DNA from: an uncultured Clostridia bacterium
Lineage (GTDB): Bacteria; Bacillota; Clostridia; Christensenellales; Borkfalkiaceae
DNA length: 6,383 bases
Assembly: GCA_946628865.1 (NCBI GenBank)
Contig: CAMOXE010000104.1
Span: forward strand, 1 to 6,383
Direction: 5' to 3'
The notes under the pieces are model-generated. The model saw only the letters and a program-made list of their open reading frames with translations. It was not told where the DNA came from and made no database searches. The translations under genes were made by a program, and so were the position numbers. Of the stretch, positions 4,985 to 6,383 are shown one piece after another; within the stretch, counting starts at the first letter, position 1; each line of letters begins with the position of its first letter.

Positions 4985-5107
4985 GTTTTCCGCTCGCCCT
5001 ATTAGTTCGAAACAATCTGTTGATTGTTTCTTGACCTTACGGGCGGCTCCTCCTCTACGATAAAAATCTTTGCAGGCAAATCTTTTTATCGTTGGCTTTA
5101 ATTGTCC
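4985..5107 (-). repeat. Structured repeat, partial copy between copies 2 and 3
   Basis: This spacer keeps the repeat's architecture with diverged sequence. A GC stem CGCCC/GGGCG (4995-4999 with 5041-5045) encloses a perfect 9-bp hairpin (5009-5017 with 5022-5030, loop TGTT). A CTCCTCCTC linker follows (5047-5055). Then comes a hairpin-2 equivalent whose arms ACGATAAAAA/TTTTTATCGT (5057-5066 with 5083-5092) share no GC pairs in register with copies 2 or 3, although the inner TCTTTGC..GCAAATC is kept. Its opening CGCTCGCCCTATTAG also follows copy 3 (from 5224). Confidence 0.75.
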
Positions 5108-5249
5108 GTTTCGGCTTTTGGCTCGCAACAACGCAACGCGTTATTGCTTCGCTTTACGCCGAACTCCTCCTTATCCCAAAAAATCTTTGCAAGCAAATCT
5201 TTTTTGGGAACCCTGTTGCTTTTCGCTCGCCCTATTAGTCCGACGGGCG
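5108..5249 (-). repeat. Structured repeat, copy 3 with following GC hairpin
   Basis: Hairpin 1 is closed by TTCGGC/GCCGAA (5110-5115 with 5158-5163), with an inner stem 5125-5134/5138-5147. The linker is CTCCTCCTT (5164-5172). Hairpin 2 has perfect arms TCCCAAAAAA/TTTTTTGGGA (5174-5183 with 5200-5209) and an inner TTTGC/GCAAA stem (5186-5190, 5193-5197). The shared tail CGCTCGCCCTATTAGTCCG leads into a CGCCC/GGGCG stem (5228-5232 with 5245-5249). Copy 3 is the promoter-proximal copy on the - strand. Confidence 0.85.
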
Positions 5250-5270
5250 TTTGTTAACAGTCCGATAATT

Positions 5271-5299
5271 ATTTTAATATATTTGTTTTAAAATTGCAA
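5271..5299 (-). promoter_or_regulatory. Leftward sigma-A-type promoter for the repeat leader and tRNA-Ser
   Basis: On the - strand, TTGCAA (5294-5299) and TAAAAT (5271-5276) are separated by 17 nt. The -10 matches consensus at 5 of 6 and the -35 at 4 of 6. The predicted start is near 5264, just outside the first hairpin repeat. A small palindrome TGTTAACA (5252-5259) lies just downstream. Confidence 0.55.
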
Positions 5300-5353
5300 A
5301 CGAATTTATGCGTTTACCGTAAAAAATATTATTTTAAAAATTTAAGATTTTTA

Positions 5354-5382
5354 TTTACAATACCTTAAATATAATGTATAAT
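5354..5382 (+). promoter_or_regulatory. Sigma-A promoter of the 73-aa membrane protein gene
   Basis: TTTACA (5354-5359) and a perfect TATAAT (5377-5382) are 17 nt apart. Start of transcription is expected near 5389, leaving a roughly 33-nt leader. It diverges from the leftward promoter at 5271-5299; the AT-rich stretch between them holds no gene. Confidence 0.85.
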
Positions 5383-5421
5383 AAAATTAACAATAAATTT
5401 TTTTGTTAGGAGGTGTCGTTT

Positions 5422-5643
5422 ATGGCTTCAAAAAGGGATTATTTCGGTCTTGATTGGATTGTGAGTTTAATTCTCGCTATTATTCCGTTTACTTCGTTGA
5501 TTTGCGGAATTATTACCAGATTTCAAGAAGGTAAATACGTTGCGGCGATTATACGTATCTTCTTCGGTTGGAATATCATCTGGATTCTCGACCTGATTTT
5601 TATGATTATGAACAAAGAGATTTTCCGTTTACTCAACGTTTAA
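5422..5643 (+). CDS. Small two-helix membrane protein of unknown function (73 aa)
   Basis: AGGAGGT (5408-5414) lies 7 nt before the ATG, an excellent ribosome site; the in-frame GTG at 5413 overlaps that site and is rejected as start. The protein begins with a short charged segment (S-K-R-D-Y-F-G-L-D-W). It has one hydrophobic helix (about residues 13-32), a short polar turn (T-R-F-Q-E-G-K-Y) and a second long hydrophobic stretch (about 40-65), ending N-K-E-I-F-R-L-L-N-V. It should be an integral membrane protein with both ends on the same side. It is a single-gene unit with its own promoter and terminator. I do not recognise a characterised family, and no function is proposed. Confidence 0.85.
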   Translation: MASKRDYFGLDWIVSLILAIIPFTSLICGIITRFQEGKYVAAIIRIFFGWNIIWILDLIFMIMNKEIFRLLNV

Positions 5644-5669
5644 GAAAAACCGAACGCTTAAAAAACTGT

Positions 5670-5705
5670 TCCCTTCCGTTAATTTTGGCGGAAGGGGCTT
5701 TTTTA
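5670..5705 (+). terminator. Rho-independent terminator after the small membrane protein gene
   Basis: CCCTTCCG (5671-5678) pairs with CGGAAGGG (5689-5696) around a 10-nt loop, then a run of six T begins at 5699. It lies about 27 nt after the stop codon and before the nrdD control region. Confidence 0.9.
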
Positions 5706-5712
5706 TAGTGAA

Positions 5713-5728
5713 CCACAATATGTTGTGG
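5713..5728. promoter_or_regulatory. NrdR box 1 (distal)
   Basis: A 16-bp near-palindrome, CCACAATATGTTGTGG, fits the ACAC-(A/T)-ATAT-type NrdR box pattern (CACAATAT core). Arms ACCACAA/TTGTGGT are exact reverse complements. It is centred 32 bp, three helical turns, from box 2, the usual paired-box arrangement upstream of ribonucleotide reductase genes. Confidence 0.8.
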
Positions 5729-5744
5729 TGAACGTAAAAAATTT

Positions 5745-5760
5745 TTACAATATTTTGTAA
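5745..5760. promoter_or_regulatory. NrdR box 2 (proximal)
   Basis: TTACAATATTTTGTAA is the second 16-bp box, with arms that extend to 9 bp (TTTTTACAA/TTGTAAAAA, 5742-5750 with 5755-5763). Sixteen bases separate the two boxes. The box ends 7 nt upstream of the -35 element, so bound NrdR repressor could hinder RNA polymerase. NrdR is the ATP/dATP-sensing repressor of nrd operons. Confidence 0.8.
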
Positions 5761-5767
5761 AAAACTA

Positions 5768-5796
5768 TTGACTTGTGGGTTGCGGTGTGGTATAGT
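5768..5796 (+). promoter_or_regulatory. Sigma-A promoter of nrdD with extended -10
   Basis: TTGACT (5768-5773) and TATAGT (5791-5796) are 17 nt apart, and TGG (5788-5790) directly before the -10 supplies the extended -10 TGn motif. Start of transcription is expected near 5803, about 34 nt before the nrdD ATG. Confidence 0.85.
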
Positions 5797-5836
5797 AAAA
5801 CCATACCGATTTTTACGTAAGGGAAGGAGAAAGAAA

Positions 5837-6383
5837 ATGTTTCAGGTAAAGAAGAGAGACGGAAAACTTGTAGAATTCGATATGAGCAAGATTTCCACGG
5901 CTATTTCAAAGGCGTTTAATGCAAATGGGGTAAATTATACCGCGGATATATTAAATATGCTTACGCTGCGCGTTGCCGCTAATTTTTCGGAGAAAATAAC
6001 GGACAACGTTATTTCCGTTGAAGATATACAGGACAGCGTTGAAGTCGTTTTAATTCAGGCGGGCTACGTAAGCGTTGCCAAGAGTTATATACTTTACCGC
6101 AAACAAAGGGAAAAGGTCCGTAATATCGCGCATACCGTCGTTGACTACAAGAAAGTCGTTGACGATTACCTTAAAGTCGCCGACTGGCGCGTTAAGGAAA
6201 ATTCCACGGTTACCTACTCGGTCGGCGGACTTATTCTTTCCAACTCGGGCGCAATTACCGCTAACTACTGGCTTTCCGAAGTGTACGACGAAGAAATTGC
6301 CGCTGCGCACCGCAACGCGGATATTCATATTCACGACCTTTCTATGCTTACGGGCTATTGCGCCGGCTGGTCTTTAAGACAAC
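5837..6383 (+). CDS. nrdD: Anaerobic (class III) ribonucleoside-triphosphate reductase, N-terminal part
   Basis: The first 182 residues are present; the gene runs off the window, and the family is usually about 700 residues. NrdD is an oxygen-sensitive glycyl-radical enzyme that reduces ribonucleoside triphosphates to deoxy forms for DNA synthesis in anaerobes, activated by the radical-SAM protein NrdG. Residues 3 to about 93 form an ATP-cone allosteric domain (V-K-K-R-D-G-K-L-V-E-F start, S-Y-I-L-Y-R-K-Q-R end). The catalytic barrel begins with the family signature A-A-A-H-R-N-A-D-I-H-I-H-D-L (155-167) and the conserved cysteine C175 in G-Y-C-A-G-W-S-L. The glycyl-radical C-terminus lies outside the window. 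AAGGAGA (5824-5830) 6 nt before the ATG fixes the start. Two NrdR boxes and an extended -10 promoter lie upstream, so expression should follow dNTP demand. An nrdG downstream would be expected but cannot be seen. Confidence 0.97.
   Translation, partial: MFQVKKRDGKLVEFDMSKISTAISKAFNANGVNYTADILNMLTLRVAANFSEKITDNVISVEDIQDSVEVVLIQAGYVSVAKSYILYRKQREKVRNIAHTVVDYKKVVDDYLKVADWRVKENSTVTYSVGGLILSNSGAITANYWLSEVYDEEIAAAHRNADIHIHDLSMLTGYCAGWSLRQ

Larger units (their letters stand above)
4871..5264 (-). ncRNA. Candidate structured leader RNA of the tRNA-Ser transcript
   Basis: The segment between the predicted leftward start site (about 5264) and the tRNA-Ser 5' end consists almost wholly of the hairpin repeats, with no open frame of plausible coding character. 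Three facts favour a - strand RNA: the promoter at 5271-5299 points this way, the tRNA and its terminator lie downstream in the same direction, and imperfect + strand pairs are G-U wobbles on the - strand. The transcript would be about 535 nt, processed to release the tRNA. I do not recognise this RNA as any known class. A transcript joining leader and tRNA is inference. Confidence 0.4.

Noticed and set aside
4782..5063. 93-codon + strand frame starting M-A-E-R-R-G-F-E-P-P
   Set aside because: It is antisense to tRNA-Ser and runs through structured repeats; it is a familiar spurious frame over tRNA genes and has no ribosome site.
4872..5249. CRISPR array
   Set aside because: The repeats are over 100 nt, self-complementary and unevenly spaced, without uniform short spacers or cas genes.

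Overview
The window looks like a low-to-moderate GC Gram-positive anaerobe, most probably an uncultured gut-type member of the Clostridia. The grounds are strong AGGAGG-type ribosome sites, textbook sigma-A promoters (TTGACA-17-TATAAT), a tRNA-Ser with encoded CCA, Ig-like cell-surface repeats and an anaerobic class III ribonucleotide reductase. No taxonomic search was possible.

Layout. Positions 1-1680 are ordinary chromosome: the 3' end of a large secreted or surface protein, an AqpZ-like aquaporin and a perfect-stem terminator. Positions 1679-2075 are a tRNA-associated scar zone. It holds two separate copies of the same tRNA 3' end, each next to a terminator, a nested fold and one copy of a structured repeat. 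Positions 2025-4709 are flanked by a 23-nt imperfect direct repeat (21/23 identical) and look like a decayed integrative element. It contains an intact AAA_14/DUF4143 ATPase with its own promoter, then a mosaic of gene fragments: a histidine-kinase N-terminus (+), a response-regulator receiver and histidine-kinase C-terminus (-), and the catalytic end of a tyrosine integrase (+). Positions 4729-5299 form a leftward unit: a promoter, about 390 nt of structured repeats, an intact tRNA-Ser(GGA) and a terminator. Positions 5354-6383 are again ordinary: a 73-aa membrane protein with promoter and terminator, then two NrdR boxes, a promoter and the start of nrdD.

The most interesting signal is the repeat family (three copies plus a partial one). 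Its stems differ in sequence between copies but keep pairing. The pairs that are mismatches when read on the + strand become G-U wobbles on the - strand. Together with the minus-strand promoter and the tRNA orientation, this points to a leftward structured RNA that forms the leader of the tRNA-Ser transcript. The second notable signal is the two-component fragment set, whose left junction is what a single inversion between a kinase gene and its regulator gene would leave.
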